A stretch of 64,000 nt of DNA from Rudaea sp. 3F27F6. GTDB lineage: Bacteria > Pseudomonadota > Gammaproteobacteria > Xanthomonadales > Rhodanobacteraceae. The stretch is taken from contig NZ_SCNG01000001.1 of NCBI RefSeq assembly GCF_005503555.1, forward strand, positions 558,001 through 622,000. The letters are read 5' to 3'. Below are positions 44,296 to 53,811 of the stretch, in pieces; positions within the stretch are counted from its first letter, which is position 1; every line of letters starts with the position of its first letter. The notes under the pieces are model-generated. The model had not been told where the DNA came from and made no database searches. It saw only the letters and a program-made list of their open reading frames with translations. A program made the position numbers and the translations under genes.

Positions 44296-46254
44296 TCACG
44301 GCGCGTCCTTCGCTTTACCCACACGCGCGCCCGCACCGATATTGCGGTCGAGGAACGCGAGCATCCTCTCGTACATCTCGGTGCGGAATTTCTCGTTGTA
44401 GAAGCCGTGGCCTTCGGTGCGCCGATAGAACCATTCGTGCTCGATCTTGCGTTCGTCGAGCGCCTCGTGCAGGCGCCGTCCCTGATCGGGCGGCACACGC
44501 CGGTCCGCACCGCCCACGATCAGCATGACCTTCGCTTTGAGCTTGTCGAGATGCGTAATCGGCGAGCGTGCCGCAAGATCGTTCTTGTCCTCGCCGAGCA
44601 CTTCGCTCAAATAAGCGCGCCCTTGCTTGCTCTCTTGCACGTCACTGCGCTCGGCGAACGCGTTGAGATCGTAGACACCGGCGCTGCCGATCGCGCAACG
44701 GTAGAGATCCGGCTCTTTCACCGCGCCCTCCAGCGCGGCATAGCCGCCATAGCTGATGCCGTAGATGCAGATGCGGTCGGCATCGGTGATGCCTTCCTTG
44801 ATCGCCCAGCGCGTGGCGTCGGTAACGTCGTCCTGCATCTTGCCGCCCCATTCGCCGACGCCGGCATTGGCAAAGGCGGCGCCGTATCCTTCCGAACCGC
44901 GGAAATTCACCTGCAGTACGGCATAACCACGGCTTGCGAGCACCTGCACGTCGGGATCGAAGCCCCATTCGTCGCGGACGAAATACGGCCCGCCGTGAAC
45001 CAGCACGACGAGCGGCAGGTGCTTCGCTTCGGATTTGCCGGGCGGCCGCGTCAGATAGCCGTGCAGCCGCAAACCGTCGCGCGCGGCGAGTTGGATCGGC
45101 TCCATCGGCGCCATCGCATCCGGGTTGATCCAAGGCATCGCCGAGAGCAGCCTCGAAAGTTGCTTGCTCTCGCTGTCATATAGATAGAATTCGCCCGGGT
45201 TGACGTCGCCGTCGACGAAGACGATGCGTTTGCGACCGTCGCGGGTCGACGCGCCGAGGCTGACGCGCTCTCCCTGGAAACTCCCGTAGAGGTCGATCAG
45301 CATTTTCGCTTCGGGTGCTTTCTTGTCGAGCACGTCGAGCGCAGCTCTTCCGGGCATCCACGTGACCGCGAATACGTCCTTGCGGTCGGTCGTCGGCACG
45401 AGTTGCATCGGACCGGACTCCCTGCCGCTCCAGAGCGTGTTCAACTGGTGCGTGGCCAAATCCCAACGGCAGATGCCGCCGACGCCGTTGGCACCATCGC
45501 ATTCGACATAGACGTTCTTGCCGTCGCGGTCGAAACGCCGCGGCAGGACCGGCTGCTTGTCGCGATTGCGGTCGAAGACGAGCTTCCACTCGGCTGCCGC
45601 ATCGGCGCGATAGTATACTTTTTGCTTCCAGTCGGTGCCGACACCCCAGGAGACGCGCACGTTGCCTTCATTGTCGGCAAGGAATTCGGCGTTGCGCAGA
45701 GGCGCTTTGGCAAGCAGTTCGGTATGGCCGTTGCCAAGGTCGATGCGATGCGCTTCGGCCTGGGTGTCGTAGGATTCACGGCTGCCGTAGCGCACGCGCG
45801 AAATCAGCGCGTGCTTGGGGTCGTCGGGCAAAACAGAAATCAGCTCGCCGACCACATAACCCATGCCGCGCTGACCGCCGTAAAGCAGTTTGTGGTGGTC
45901 GCCATCGGCGTCGACCACATAGAGTTCGCCCGTCGGATACGGTGCCTCGCGCCGCACGCTCTGCTCGCCCGTGGTGTACATCACCTGATGCGGTGCGACC
46001 CACCAGAAGTCGCTCACTTCACTGTCTTCGCTGGCGCTCAGGTTGACGCCCTTCAAATCGCTGACGCGCATCAGCGAGAGCACGGCCTTGCCCTTGATGA
46101 CCGAATTCGCCGCCAGATAGTCGCCATCCGGCGATATCTTCACGCTGCGAAATTGCGCATGGCGCGCAAAGTCGGCCAGCGGCACTTCCGCTGCCGCGGC
46201 CGTGCCGGCGAAAAAGAAAACGAAAAGCCCCCTACCCCATTTCCCCACACGCAT
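44296..46254 (-). CDS. Secreted S9 family oligopeptidase, paralog 2
   Basis: A 652-residue homologue of the gene at 42228. It has an N-terminal hydrophobic signal (GLFVFFFAGTAAAA) and the shared mature start EVPLADFARHAQFRSVKISP. Its propeller is followed by catalytic Ser in YGISYGGYAALEGAV near 498, Asp in VGGADRRVP near 600 and His in TEGHGFYNEKF near 625. It lies 45 bp after rfbC and 88 bp before paralog 1 on the same strand, so both peptidases probably belong to the rfb transcript. No nucleotide-sugar function is visible in it. Confidence 0.87.
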   Translation of the reverse strand: MRVGKWGRGLFVFFFAGTAAAAEVPLADFARHAQFRSVKISPDGDYLAANSVIKGKAVLSLMRVSDLKGVNLSASEDSEVSDFWWVAPHQVMYTTGEQSVRREAPYPTGELYVVDADGDHHKLLYGGQRGMGYVVGELISVLPDDPKHALISRVRYGSRESYDTQAEAHRIDLGNGHTELLAKAPLRNAEFLADNEGNVRVSWGVGTDWKQKVYYRADAAAEWKLVFDRNRDKQPVLPRRFDRDGKNVYVECDGANGVGGICRWDLATHQLNTLWSGRESGPMQLVPTTDRKDVFAVTWMPGRAALDVLDKKAPEAKMLIDLYGSFQGERVSLGASTRDGRKRIVFVDGDVNPGEFYLYDSESKQLSRLLSAMPWINPDAMAPMEPIQLAARDGLRLHGYLTRPPGKSEAKHLPLVVLVHGGPYFVRDEWGFDPDVQVLASRGYAVLQVNFRGSEGYGAAFANAGVGEWGGKMQDDVTDATRWAIKEGITDADRICIYGISYGGYAALEGAVKEPDLYRCAIGSAGVYDLNAFAERSDVQESKQGRAYLSEVLGEDKNDLAARSPITHLDKLKAKVMLIVGGADRRVPPDQGRRLHEALDERKIEHEWFYRRTEGHGFYNEKFRTEMYERMLAFLDRNIGAGARVGKAKDAP

Positions 46255-46299
46255 GCCGCTTCCCCTGGCGATGCCCCGAACGCCGCCGTCCGCTGGGCG

Positions 46300-46863
46300 T
46301 CAAACCGGCGGAGTATAGCCCGGCAACTTTTCCGCGGGCACGTCGCGCAGGAACGGCGCCTTCGCGTCCTTCTCCGAGAGCTGCGGCGCGCTGAGCGGCC
46401 AGTCGATCGCGATGTCGGCGTCGTTCCAGCGGATGCCCGCGTCGGCGGCGCCGTCGTAAAGCGCGGTGCATTGATAGGTGAAGGTGGCGTAGTCCGAAAG
46501 CACGGCGAAGCCGTGGGCGAAGCCTTCCGGTATCCAGAAATGGCGCTTGTTCTCGGCGGTCAGCACGGCCGCGGCCCAGCGACCGAAGGTGGGCGAGCCG
46601 CGGCGCACGTCGACGGCGACGTCGTAGACCTCGCCCTCGACCACGCTGACGAGCTTGCCCTGCGGATTCGGCCACTGATAGTGCAGCCCGCGCAGCACGC
46701 CGCGCGCGGAGCGCGACACGTTGCTCTGCACGAAGCGGCGATCGATGCCGGCATTTTTATACTTTTCCGCGTTGTAGCTTTCGTAGAAATAGCCGCGCGC
46801 GTCGCCGAATACCTGCGGCTCGATGATGAAGCAGCCCGGCAGGTCGGTCTCAATCCATTTCAT
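46300..46863 (-). CDS. rfbC: dTDP-4-dehydrorhamnose 3,5-epimerase
   Basis: Third step of dTDP-L-rhamnose synthesis. The 187-residue cupin has [13 protein letters not shown] near residue 20, [20 protein letters not shown] near 45-64 (catalytic His in HYQ), [18 protein letters not shown] near 78-95, and [14 protein letters not shown] near 113. Its start overlaps the end of rfbA by 14 bp, which indicates tight coupling. It is followed not by rfbD but by two peptidase genes. Confidence 0.96.
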   Translation of the reverse strand: MKWIETDLPGCFIIEPQVFGDARGYFYESYNAEKYKNAGIDRRFVQSNVSRSARGVLRGLHYQWPNPQGKLVSVVEGEVYDVAVDVRRGSPTFGRWAAAVLTAENKRHFWIPEGFAHGFAVLSDYATFTYQCTALYDGAADAGIRWNDADIAIDWPLSAPQLSEKDAKAPFLRDVPAEKLPGYTPPV

Positions 46864-47749
46864 TCTTGCGCCCTTGCTTGGCCAACTGCTGCAGATACTG
46901 TCCGTAGCCGTTCTTCGCGAGCGGCGCGGCGAGACGCAACACCTGCTCGGCGTCGATCCAGCCGCTCAGGTAGGCGATCTCCTCGGGGCAGCAGACCTTG
47001 AGGCCCTGGCGGTTCTCGATCGTCTCGATGTAGTTCGAGGCTTCGGTCAGCGACTCGTGCGTGCCCGTGTCGAGCCACGCATAACCTCGTCCGAGCTTCT
47101 CGAGCATCAGCGAGCGGTCGTCGAGATAGCAGCGGTTGAGGTCGGTGATCTCGAGTTCGCCGCGAGGCGACGGTTTCAGCGCGGCGGCGAAATCGCTCGC
47201 CCGACCGTCGTAGAAATACAGGCCGGTCACGGCGTAGTTCGACTTCGGCTGCTTCGGCTTTTCTTCGAGGCCGGAGACCTTGCCGTCGGCGGCGAACTCA
47301 GCCACGCCGTAGCGCTCCGGATCGCGCACCCAGTAACCGAATACGGTCGCACCGTGCTCACGCGCGGCGGCGCGCCGCAGTACTTCGGTGAGGCCGTGGC
47401 CGTAGAAGATGTTGTCACCGAGGATCAAGCAGCTCGGCTTCGCATCGACGAAGTCGCGCCCGATCAGATAAGCCTGAGCGAGTCCGTCCGGCGAAGGCTG
47501 CACCGCGTAGCGGATCGAGATGCCCCACTGCGAACCGTCGCCGAGCAGGCTGCGGAACAGCGCCTGCTCGTGCGGCGTGTTGATCACGAGCACGTCGCGG
47601 ATGCCGGCGAGCATCAGGGTCGACAGCGGATAGTAGATCATCGGCTTGTCGTAGACCGGCAACAGCTGCTTGCTGACCACCTGGGTCAACGGATACAGGC
47701 GCGTGCCCGAGCCACCTGCGAGGATGATGCCTTTTTCCGTTTTTGCCAT
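46850..47749 (-). CDS. rfbA: Glucose-1-phosphate thymidylyltransferase
   Basis: First step of dTDP-rhamnose synthesis; makes dTDP-glucose. The 299-residue protein has the nucleotidyltransferase signature [17 protein letters not shown] at the N-terminus, [20 protein letters not shown] near residue 30, and [11 protein letters not shown] near 110. I place the start at the ATG at 47747-47749 (MAKTEKG). The upstream 150 bp to rfbB mostly hold family D copy D2. Confidence 0.96.
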   Translation of the reverse strand: MAKTEKGIILAGGSGTRLYPLTQVVSKQLLPVYDKPMIYYPLSTLMLAGIRDVLVINTPHEQALFRSLLGDGSQWGISIRYAVQPSPDGLAQAYLIGRDFVDAKPSCLILGDNIFYGHGLTEVLRRAAAREHGATVFGYWVRDPERYGVAEFAADGKVSGLEEKPKQPKSNYAVTGLYFYDGRASDFAAALKPSPRGELEITDLNRCYLDDRSLMLEKLGRGYAWLDTGTHESLTEASNYIETIENRQGLKVCCPEEIAYLSGWIDAEQVLRLAAPLAKNGYGQYLQQLAKQGRKNEMD

Positions 47750-47778
47750 TTTATACAAATCCAGTAAAAGCGCTTTAG

Positions 47779-47879
47779 CCACGGATTACACGGATGAACT
47801 CGGATAGAGCAACTCAAAAACCTTCAAATTTTATCCGCACATATCCGTGTTCTTTGCTCTTCATCCGTGTAATCCGTGT
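47779..47879. repeat. Family D inverted repeat (copy D2) between rfbA and rfbB
   Basis: CCACGGATTACACGGATGAA on the left mirrors TTCATCCGTGTAATCCGTG on the right (about 47779-47798 and 47860-47879), with additional ATATCCGTGT inside. It shares arm sequence and the AAATCTTTTGC flank with copy D1 at 18950. Confidence 0.75.
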
Positions 47880-47899
47880 CGAAATCTTTTGCGTTTCTT

Positions 47900-48952
47900 T
47901 CAACCCGCGCCGAGACGTTCCATGCGATAGCTGCCGTCGAGCACGCGCTGCGCCCAGGTTTCGTTGGCGAGATACCAGTCGACGGTCTTGGCGATGCCGG
48001 TCTCGAAACTCTCCGCGGGCTTCCAGCCGAGTTCGCGCTTGAGCTTGGACGCGTCGATCGCGTAGCGACGGTCGTGGCCGGGACGGTCCTTGACGAAGCC
48101 GATCAGCGACTCGCGTTTGGCGCCGCCTGCCAGCGGCCGGCGCTCATCGAGCAGGGCGCAGATCGTTCTGACCACGTGGATGTTCTCGCGCTCGGCGTCG
48201 CCGCCGACGTTGTAGACCTCGCCGGGCCTGCCCGCGTCGAGCACGCGGCGAATCGCGCTGCAGTGGTCGCCGACGAACAGCCAGTCGCGCACGTTCTTGC
48301 CGTCGCCGTAGACCGGCAGGGTCTCGCCGACGAGCGCCTTGTGGATCATCAGCGGGATCAGTTTTTCCGGAAACTGATACGGGCCGTAGTTGTTCGAACA
48401 GTTCGTCGTCAGCGTCGGCAGTCCGTAGGTGTGGTGGAACGCGCGCACGAGATGGTCCGACGACGCCTTCGACGCGGAGTACGGCGAGTTCGGCGCATAC
48501 GCCGTCGTTTCGCTGAACTTGCCCTCGGCGCCTAGTGAACCGTAGACCTCGTCGGTCGAGACGTGCAGAAAGCGGAACGCCGACTTCTCCGCCTCGCCGA
48601 GCGCGCGCCAATGCTTGATCGTCGCTTCGAGCAGGCCGAGTGTGCCGACGACGTTGGTGTGGACGAAGGCCGCCGGGCCGTCGATCGAACGGTCGACGTG
48701 CGACTCGGCGGCGAAATTCACGATCGCGTCGGGCTTGTGCTCGGCGAGCAGCTTGCCGACGAAATCGCGATCGCCGATGTCGCCCTGGGCAAAGACGTGG
48801 CCCGGATTGCCGTCGAGCGGCGCGAGCGTGTCGAGATTGCCGGCATAGGTCAGCTTGTCGAGATTGATCACGCGATGGCCGTCGCGCACGGCGTCCAATA
48901 CGAAATTGCCGCCGATGAAGCCGGCGCCGCCGGTGACCAGAATGGTTTTCAT
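47900..48952 (-). CDS. rfbB: dTDP-glucose 4,6-dehydratase
   Basis: Second step of dTDP-rhamnose synthesis; NAD-dependent removal of water from dTDP-glucose. The 350-residue extended SDR protein starts [20 protein letters not shown], has the catalytic motif [11 protein letters not shown] near residue 130 and the Tyr-Lys in [16 protein letters not shown] near 158. [18 protein letters not shown] near 185 is typical of RfbB. The frame is open far upstream, but the Rossmann motif fixes the start at 48952. It heads the minus-strand rfb operon and is divergent from the CNNM/CBS gene. Confidence 0.96.
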   Translation of the reverse strand: MKTILVTGGAGFIGGNFVLDAVRDGHRVINLDKLTYAGNLDTLAPLDGNPGHVFAQGDIGDRDFVGKLLAEHKPDAIVNFAAESHVDRSIDGPAAFVHTNVVGTLGLLEATIKHWRALGEAEKSAFRFLHVSTDEVYGSLGAEGKFSETTAYAPNSPYSASKASSDHLVRAFHHTYGLPTLTTNCSNNYGPYQFPEKLIPLMIHKALVGETLPVYGDGKNVRDWLFVGDHCSAIRRVLDAGRPGEVYNVGGDAERENIHVVRTICALLDERRPLAGGAKRESLIGFVKDRPGHDRRYAIDASKLKRELGWKPAESFETGIAKTVDWYLANETWAQRVLDGSYRMERLGAG

Positions 48953-49037
48953 GCCGTGGAATCGTCTCGTTGCGCCGCGGAAGCAAGGCTGGGTCGGACA
49001 TTTTAGCCCAGACCCGCGACCCAACGGCCATTCGCGA

Positions 49038-49058
49038 AGCCAAATACTTGATTTGGCT
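49038..49058. promoter_or_regulatory. Inverted repeat in the rfbB divergent region
   Basis: AGCCAAAT, ACTTG, ATTTGGCT is a perfect 8-bp-arm inverted repeat with AT-rich arms unlike the surrounding GC-rich DNA. It lies 86 bp from the rfbB start and 75 bp from the divergent gene. A GCTAAAATG near 48999-49007 on the minus strand may be the rfbB -10 box. It could be an operator, but no regulator is adjacent. Confidence 0.4.
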
Positions 49059-49132
49059 AAATTTGCAGCAGCGCAACGAAGCGCCGGGCACGGGCCTGCT
49101 ACACTGCGATTCGATTCCCCATCCGCTGCGGA

Positions 49133-50479
49133 ATGATTACCGAAGTCGTCCTGGTCGTTTTCCTGGCCCTGCTCAACGGTTTCTTCGCCTTGAGCGAAAT
49201 GGCGTTGATGACCTCGCGCAAACTGCGCCTCAAACAACTCGCCCAGACCAGCCGGCGCGCCCAGGTTGCGCTCGAACTCGCGCAGCAGCCGGAAAAATTC
49301 CTGTCCACCGTGCAGGTCTTCATCACCCTGCTCGGCATCGGCACCGGTACCGCCCTCGGCGCCACGATCGGCGCGGAAATCGCGCGCTGGCTCAATGCGC
49401 TCGACCTGCCCGGCCTCGCCCAATATGCGTTGCCGCTCGGCGTCGCGCTGAGTATCTCGGGCATCACCTTCGTCAACATGCTGCTCGGTGAGCTGATTCC
49501 GAAACGCCTCGCCCTCGTCGCGCCGGAAAAGTTCGCCACGTCGGTCGCCATCCCGATGCGCGCGCTGACCTGGCTGGCCCTGCCGTTCGCGTTTTCGCTG
49601 AGTTGGATCACGCGCAAACTGCTGCAGTTGTTCCGCGTCGGCCAAGCCAGCGAAGCGCGCGTCAGCGAAGAGGAAATCCGCCTGCTCGTGTCCGAAGGCG
49701 CCGAACAGGGCGTGATCGACTCGGACGAACACAATATGGTCAACCGCGTGCTGCGCCTCGGCGACCGCAGTGTCGATTCACTGATGACGCCGCGCCCGCG
49801 CATCGCCTGGCTCGACGTGACCGCGCCGCTCGCCGAGAATCTCGCGGTGATGCGCGAGTCCTCGCACTCGCGCTACCCGGTCTATCGCGGCAGCGACCAG
49901 GACGTGCTCGGCATCCTCGAAGTGAAAAACCTTATCGAGGTGCTCGAGTTGCGCCAGGGCGGCGAGCCGAAGTTCGATCTGTTCCGCACCTTGGCCAAAC
50001 CGGTCTACGTGCCCGGCGCCGCGCGCGCGCTCGACCTGCTCGAAGATCTGCGCGATGCGGCGACGCCGATGGCCTTTATCGTCGACGAATACGGCGACAT
50101 CGAAGGTCTCGTCACCCTCAACGACCTGCTCGGCGCCGTCGTCGGCAAGGCCGCGCTGCCCGCGATCGAGGCGCGCCCCGGCGACGACGCACCGATCGTC
50201 ACGCGCGATGACGGCAGCTGGCTGATCGACGGGGCGCTCGGCATCGACGATCTGCACGAACTGACCGGCATCGTCACTCTCCCGCACGAAAAAGACGACG
50301 ACTACCGCACCGCGGCCGGCATGGTCATCGCGCAGTTCGGCCGCATTCCGGCCTGCGCGGAACACTTCGATTGGTCGGGTTTCCGCTTCGAAGTCGTCGA
50401 CCTCGACGGCGCACGCATCGACAAGATCCTCATCAGCCGCCTCGGCGAGGCGACGGCGTCTGCGGACGAGACGGGTTGA
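49133..50479 (+). CDS. CNNM/CBS domain membrane protein (HlyC/CorC family)
   Basis: A 448-residue protein with an N-terminal CNNM (DUF21) membrane domain of about four helices ([19 protein letters not shown] near the start, [16 protein letters not shown] near 65, [16 protein letters not shown] near 118). A CBS pair follows (residues about 210-330, [13 protein letters not shown] and [20 protein letters not shown]), then a CorC_HlyC C-terminal domain. Family members are linked to magnesium or other cation efflux; 'hemolysin' in database names is historical. The ATG at 49133 begins just at the first helix. Confidence 0.9.
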   Translation: MITEVVLVVFLALLNGFFALSEMALMTSRKLRLKQLAQTSRRAQVALELAQQPEKFLSTVQVFITLLGIGTGTALGATIGAEIARWLNALDLPGLAQYALPLGVALSISGITFVNMLLGELIPKRLALVAPEKFATSVAIPMRALTWLALPFAFSLSWITRKLLQLFRVGQASEARVSEEEIRLLVSEGAEQGVIDSDEHNMVNRVLRLGDRSVDSLMTPRPRIAWLDVTAPLAENLAVMRESSHSRYPVYRGSDQDVLGILEVKNLIEVLELRQGGEPKFDLFRTLAKPVYVPGAARALDLLEDLRDAATPMAFIVDEYGDIEGLVTLNDLLGAVVGKAALPAIEARPGDDAPIVTRDDGSWLIDGALGIDDLHELTGIVTLPHEKDDDYRTAAGMVIAQFGRIPACAEHFDWSGFRFEVVDLDGARIDKILISRLGEATASADETG

Positions 50480-50483
50480 AGGC

Positions 50484-50617
50484 AGGGATTAGAGATTCGG
50501 GATTGGGGATTCGGCAGAGCCAACGACGTCTTCGCGCTGGCGCAAGAAAAAAGTGCCGGGATGCGGATTTTCCGAATCCCGAATCCCCAATCTCGAATCC
50601 CGGCTCCTCCCTAATCC
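50484..50617. repeat. Family A heptads in inverted arrangement between convergent genes
   Basis: GGGATTAGAGATTCGGGATTGGGGATTCGG (about 50486-50514) faces a long run of CCGAATCCC-type units (about 50572-50617). The arms could pair into a large hairpin between the convergent CNNM gene and trmJ. The right arm supplies the trmJ stop codon and the four preceding codons. Confidence 0.8.
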
Positions 50618-51384
50618 CGGCTTTTAACCATCCTCGCCATTCTCTGCGCATCGTCAAAAATGCCGCGCAGGATACGCACCTCGCGCTGGTCGAGGCTCGC
50701 GTGCTGAAATAGCTTGCGCAGGCGCTGCTCGATCGTCACGGGCGAGCGGCCTTTGTGGAAGTCGATGTCGTTGAGCGTCTGGAACAGATGGCCGAAGAAA
50801 TACTCCATCTGCTCGGCCGTGGCCGGCGGATCGGATTTCGGAGCCGCTTTGTCGATCGGCCGCGCTTCCAACTGCGCCAGTCGAAGCTCGTAAGCCAGCA
50901 CCTGCACGGCCTGAGCCAGGTTGAGCGAGGAATAGCTCGGGTCCGCGGGAATATGCACGGCGGCATGGCAGCGCATCAGTTCCTCGTTCTCCAGGCCGGT
51001 GCGCTCGTTGCCGAACACCACGGCCACCTCTCCCGCCGCCTCGCCCACGCGCGCCGCCGCGTCGCGCGGCGCGATCTCGGGCAGGGACACGCCGCGCCGG
51101 CGCGCGGTGCAGCCGAGCACGAAATTGCAGTCGGCGATCGCCTCGTCCAGGGTCGGCACGACGACGATGTTTTCGAGCACGTCGTCCGCGCCTGCGGCCA
51201 TCGCCGTGGCGTCGGCGTGCGGATACTTGTGCGGCGCGACCAGCACTAGACGGGTGAAACCCATCGTGCGGATCGCGCGCGCCGCGGCGCCGATATTGCC
51301 GGGATGCGAGGTGCGGACGAGGACGAAACGGATATTTTGCGCGCCGGGCGACGCAGGCTGCGGGTTGGAAACGGGCACGGACAT
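50611..51384 (-). CDS. trmJ: tRNA (cytidine/uridine-2'-O-)-methyltransferase TrmJ
   Basis: SPOUT-class enzyme that methylates the ribose at tRNA position 32. The 257-residue protein has FVLVRTSHPGNIGAAARAIR near residue 21, LVLVAPHKYPHADA near 50, the knot motif VAVVFGNERTGLENEELMRC near 118, and YSSLNLAQAVQVLAYEL near 150. Its final residues VKSRD and the TAG stop are encoded by the edge of a family A repeat, so the repeat has replaced the original 3' end. It is divergent from suhB, a common pairing in gammaproteobacteria. Confidence 0.93.
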   Translation of the reverse strand: MSVPVSNPQPASPGAQNIRFVLVRTSHPGNIGAAARAIRTMGFTRLVLVAPHKYPHADATAMAAGADDVLENIVVVPTLDEAIADCNFVLGCTARRRGVSLPEIAPRDAAARVGEAAGEVAVVFGNERTGLENEELMRCHAAVHIPADPSYSSLNLAQAVQVLAYELRLAQLEARPIDKAAPKSDPPATAEQMEYFFGHLFQTLNDIDFHKGRSPVTIEQRLRKLFQHASLDQREVRILRGIFDDAQRMARMVKSRD

Positions 51385-51568
51385 GAAACCTGATTTTGCT
51401 GTTTTTCGGATGCCGCCATTATGCGCGAAGCGGAATCGCGCGAAGCGCGCCGGCCTCCGGCGGCCGCCTCGGCGCTAGGCCGCAGGCCTCCGGCGTGATA
51501 ATCTACGCGGTCGCGCAGGCCGCTGGCCTGACGTGTGTTCTTTACCAGCCATCGATCGGAGTTCCACC

Positions 51569-52366
51569 ATGCCACGCCCCGCCGTCAATGTCGCGGTCAA
51601 GGCCGCGCGCGCCGCCGGCAATATCATTCTGCGCCATCTCAATCGCGTCGAGGGGCTCAACGTCGAGGAAAAATCGCGCCACGACTACGTCAGCGAAGTC
51701 GACAAGCTGGCCGAGGCCGAGATCATCAAAGAACTGCGCCGCGCCTATCCGGATCACGGTTTTCTCGCCGAGGAATCGGGTCAGAAAGGCAAGACCAACA
51801 AGGTCTGGATCATCGACCCGCTCGACGGCACGCACAATTACCTGCGCGGTTTTCCGCATTTCTGCGTGTCGATCGCTTTCCGCGATCACGGCGACCTCGT
51901 CTACGGCGTGGTCTACGATCCGCTGCGCGACGAAATGTTCACCGCAAGCAAGGGCGACGGCGCCTTCCTCAACGACCGCCGCATCCGCGTCACCCGCCGC
52001 GACAGCCTCAGCGGTGCGCTGCTCAGCACGGGCTTTCCGTATCGCCAGCGCCGTCACCTAGGCGCACAGCTCGACATGACCCGCGCGCTGCTCGGCGAGG
52101 CCGAGGACATCCGCCGCACCGGCTCGGCCGCGCTCGATCTCGCCTATGTCGCCGCCGGACGCCTCGACGGTTATTTCGAGACCGGCCTGTACCCGTGGGA
52201 TATGGCCGCGGGCATCCTGCTCGTACGCGAAGCGGGCGGCCAGTGCAGCGATTTCGCCGGCAACGCCGGCATGCCCGAGAACGGCAACCTGATCGCCGGC
52301 AATCACTTCGTCGCCGCGGCGATGGCCAAAGTGATCTCCGCACACTCTCCGCCGACCCTGCTCTAA
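51569..52366 (+). CDS. suhB: Inositol-1-monophosphatase SuhB
   Basis: Mg-dependent phosphatase of the IMPase family; in E. coli it also joins the ribosomal RNA antitermination complex. The 265-residue protein has the metal-binding motifs FLAEESG near residue 68, IIDPLDGTHNYLRGFPHF near 85, and YPWDMAAGILLVREAGG near 212. GGAG lies 7 bp before ATG 51569; the 12 upstream codons of the open frame are not family-like. Confidence 0.95.
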   Translation: MPRPAVNVAVKAARAAGNIILRHLNRVEGLNVEEKSRHDYVSEVDKLAEAEIIKELRRAYPDHGFLAEESGQKGKTNKVWIIDPLDGTHNYLRGFPHFCVSIAFRDHGDLVYGVVYDPLRDEMFTASKGDGAFLNDRRIRVTRRDSLSGALLSTGFPYRQRRHLGAQLDMTRALLGEAEDIRRTGSAALDLAYVAAGRLDGYFETGLYPWDMAAGILLVREAGGQCSDFAGNAGMPENGNLIAGNHFVAAAMAKVISAHSPPTLL

Positions 52367-52475
52367 CAACCGGCTTTCCACATTCCGCGTATGCGGATAA
52401 GAGACCCGGCGCCAGTCTTTCCGCCGCCGCACGCAAACGCGGCGGCGGCGAATCGATGCGGGATATTGCGCGAGT

Positions 52476-53801
52476 CTAAGACTCGCGCAACGCCGTGGTC
52501 ACCGGCAGACGCGCGGCGCGCAGGGCCGGATAGAGGCCGCCGATAAAACCGATCGCGAGCGCCCACTTGATGCCGGTCCACAGCACCGACGGCGCAACCT
52601 GGAGCTCGAACATCAGCTGCCCCGTGGTGCCCGCGGTCATCGTCGAAGCCGTATAGCCGTTGAACACGAGCCACGCAATCAGGCCGCCGAGCGCGCCGCC
52701 GATCAGGGCGAGCAGCATGGTCTCAAGCATGATCGCAACCACCACAGGCACACCGCGGAAGCCGATCGCGCGCAGGGTGGCGATTTCGCGCGCGCGCGTC
52801 GCGACTGCGGCGAACATGGTGTTGAGTGCGCCGAAGATCGCACCGATCGCCATGATCGTGCCGACGACGTAGCCGATGGCGCTGATCATCTTGGTCGTAC
52901 CTTCGCTCTGCTTGCCGAAGTAGTTCGCGGTCGTGTCGACGTCGACGGTGAGGCGCGGGTCGGAAGTCAGCGCGGCCTTGAACGGCTCGAACGCAGAAGC
53001 GGAGGTCAAACGCACGAACACCGAGCTGCGGCTGTTGCTGCCGTTCGGGCGATAGGTCGAACCGACCACGTCGCCGTCGCCCCACAGTTCGGATTCCATC
53101 GCGTCCTTCGACTCGAAGACGCCGACGACCTTCCAGGTCTGGTTGCCGAGCTTGATATCGTGATCGACGTCGAGCCCTGCGTACTGGCGCTGCGCACCCT
53201 TGCCGACGACGAGTTCGCGCAGACCCGGAGTGAACTTGCGCCCGGCGATGATCTTCGCGTTCGGACGCACCTTCCAGGCCATATCGCCGACGCCGCGCAG
53301 AGTCACGCTGCCGACGTCCTGCTCGGGATCGCCGCCTTTGATCGGCAGATTCGCCGCGACGACGAGTTCGGGCGAAGCGATCGGCTTGCCCGCTTCGTCC
53401 TTGGCGATGCCCGGGGCCTGCTCGATGACCACGGTCGCATCATGGCCGAGTACCGAGGACACCTCGGAGGCCGACGCGCCGCGCATCACGATTGCCGCAT
53501 CTTCGCCGCCGCTGCGGCGCAGGGTTTCGCTGTAGCCGTTCGCCATTGCGAGCATGGCGACGAGCACCCCGACCACGCCGGCGATGCCGACCACGATGAC
53601 CGCCGAGGAACCGAGACGCTGGCCGATCGTGCTGACGCCAATGCCGGTCACCTGCGCCGCTTGCTGGCCGCGCCGGGTCAACAGCATCCACGCGCCGAGC
53701 AGAATCACCAGCGCGATCAAGCCCTGCCACGGCAGGCTGAGGAAAACGAACACGCCGACAAGAACGACGACGAGGGTGAGAAGACCAATCAGGAATTTCA
53801 T
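52476..53801 (-). CDS. ABC transporter permease (MacB/FtsX type), second permease
   Basis: A 441-residue membrane protein: two hydrophobic segments near the N-terminus, a further helix near residues 70-90, a periplasmic MacB-like domain (about 95-310), then three FtsX-type helices. The last part has FAAVATRAREIATLRAIGFRGVPVVV near 335-360, cut here to the characteristic REIATLRAIGF. Such permeases work as dimers with a MacB-like ATPase, and here form a heteropair with the permease at 53812. TGAGGAGA lies before its ATG, 10 bp after the upstream permease's stop. The substrate is unknown. Confidence 0.9.
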   Translation of the reverse strand: MKFLIGLLTLVVVLVGVFVFLSLPWQGLIALVILLGAWMLLTRRGQQAAQVTGIGVSTIGQRLGSSAVIVVGIAGVVGVLVAMLAMANGYSETLRRSGGEDAAIVMRGASASEVSSVLGHDATVVIEQAPGIAKDEAGKPIASPELVVAANLPIKGGDPEQDVGSVTLRGVGDMAWKVRPNAKIIAGRKFTPGLRELVVGKGAQRQYAGLDVDHDIKLGNQTWKVVGVFESKDAMESELWGDGDVVGSTYRPNGSNSRSSVFVRLTSASAFEPFKAALTSDPRLTVDVDTTANYFGKQSEGTTKMISAIGYVVGTIMAIGAIFGALNTMFAAVATRAREIATLRAIGFRGVPVVVAIMLETMLLALIGGALGGLIAWLVFNGYTASTMTAGTTGQLMFELQVAPSVLWTGIKWALAIGFIGGLYPALRAARLPVTTALRES

Positions 53802-53811
53802 ATGTTTCTCC

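Noticed and set aside
47900-49732. Long version of rfbB (610 codons)
   Set aside because: The extra N-terminal 260 codons are antisense to the CNNM/CBS gene; the Rossmann motif marks the true start at 48952.
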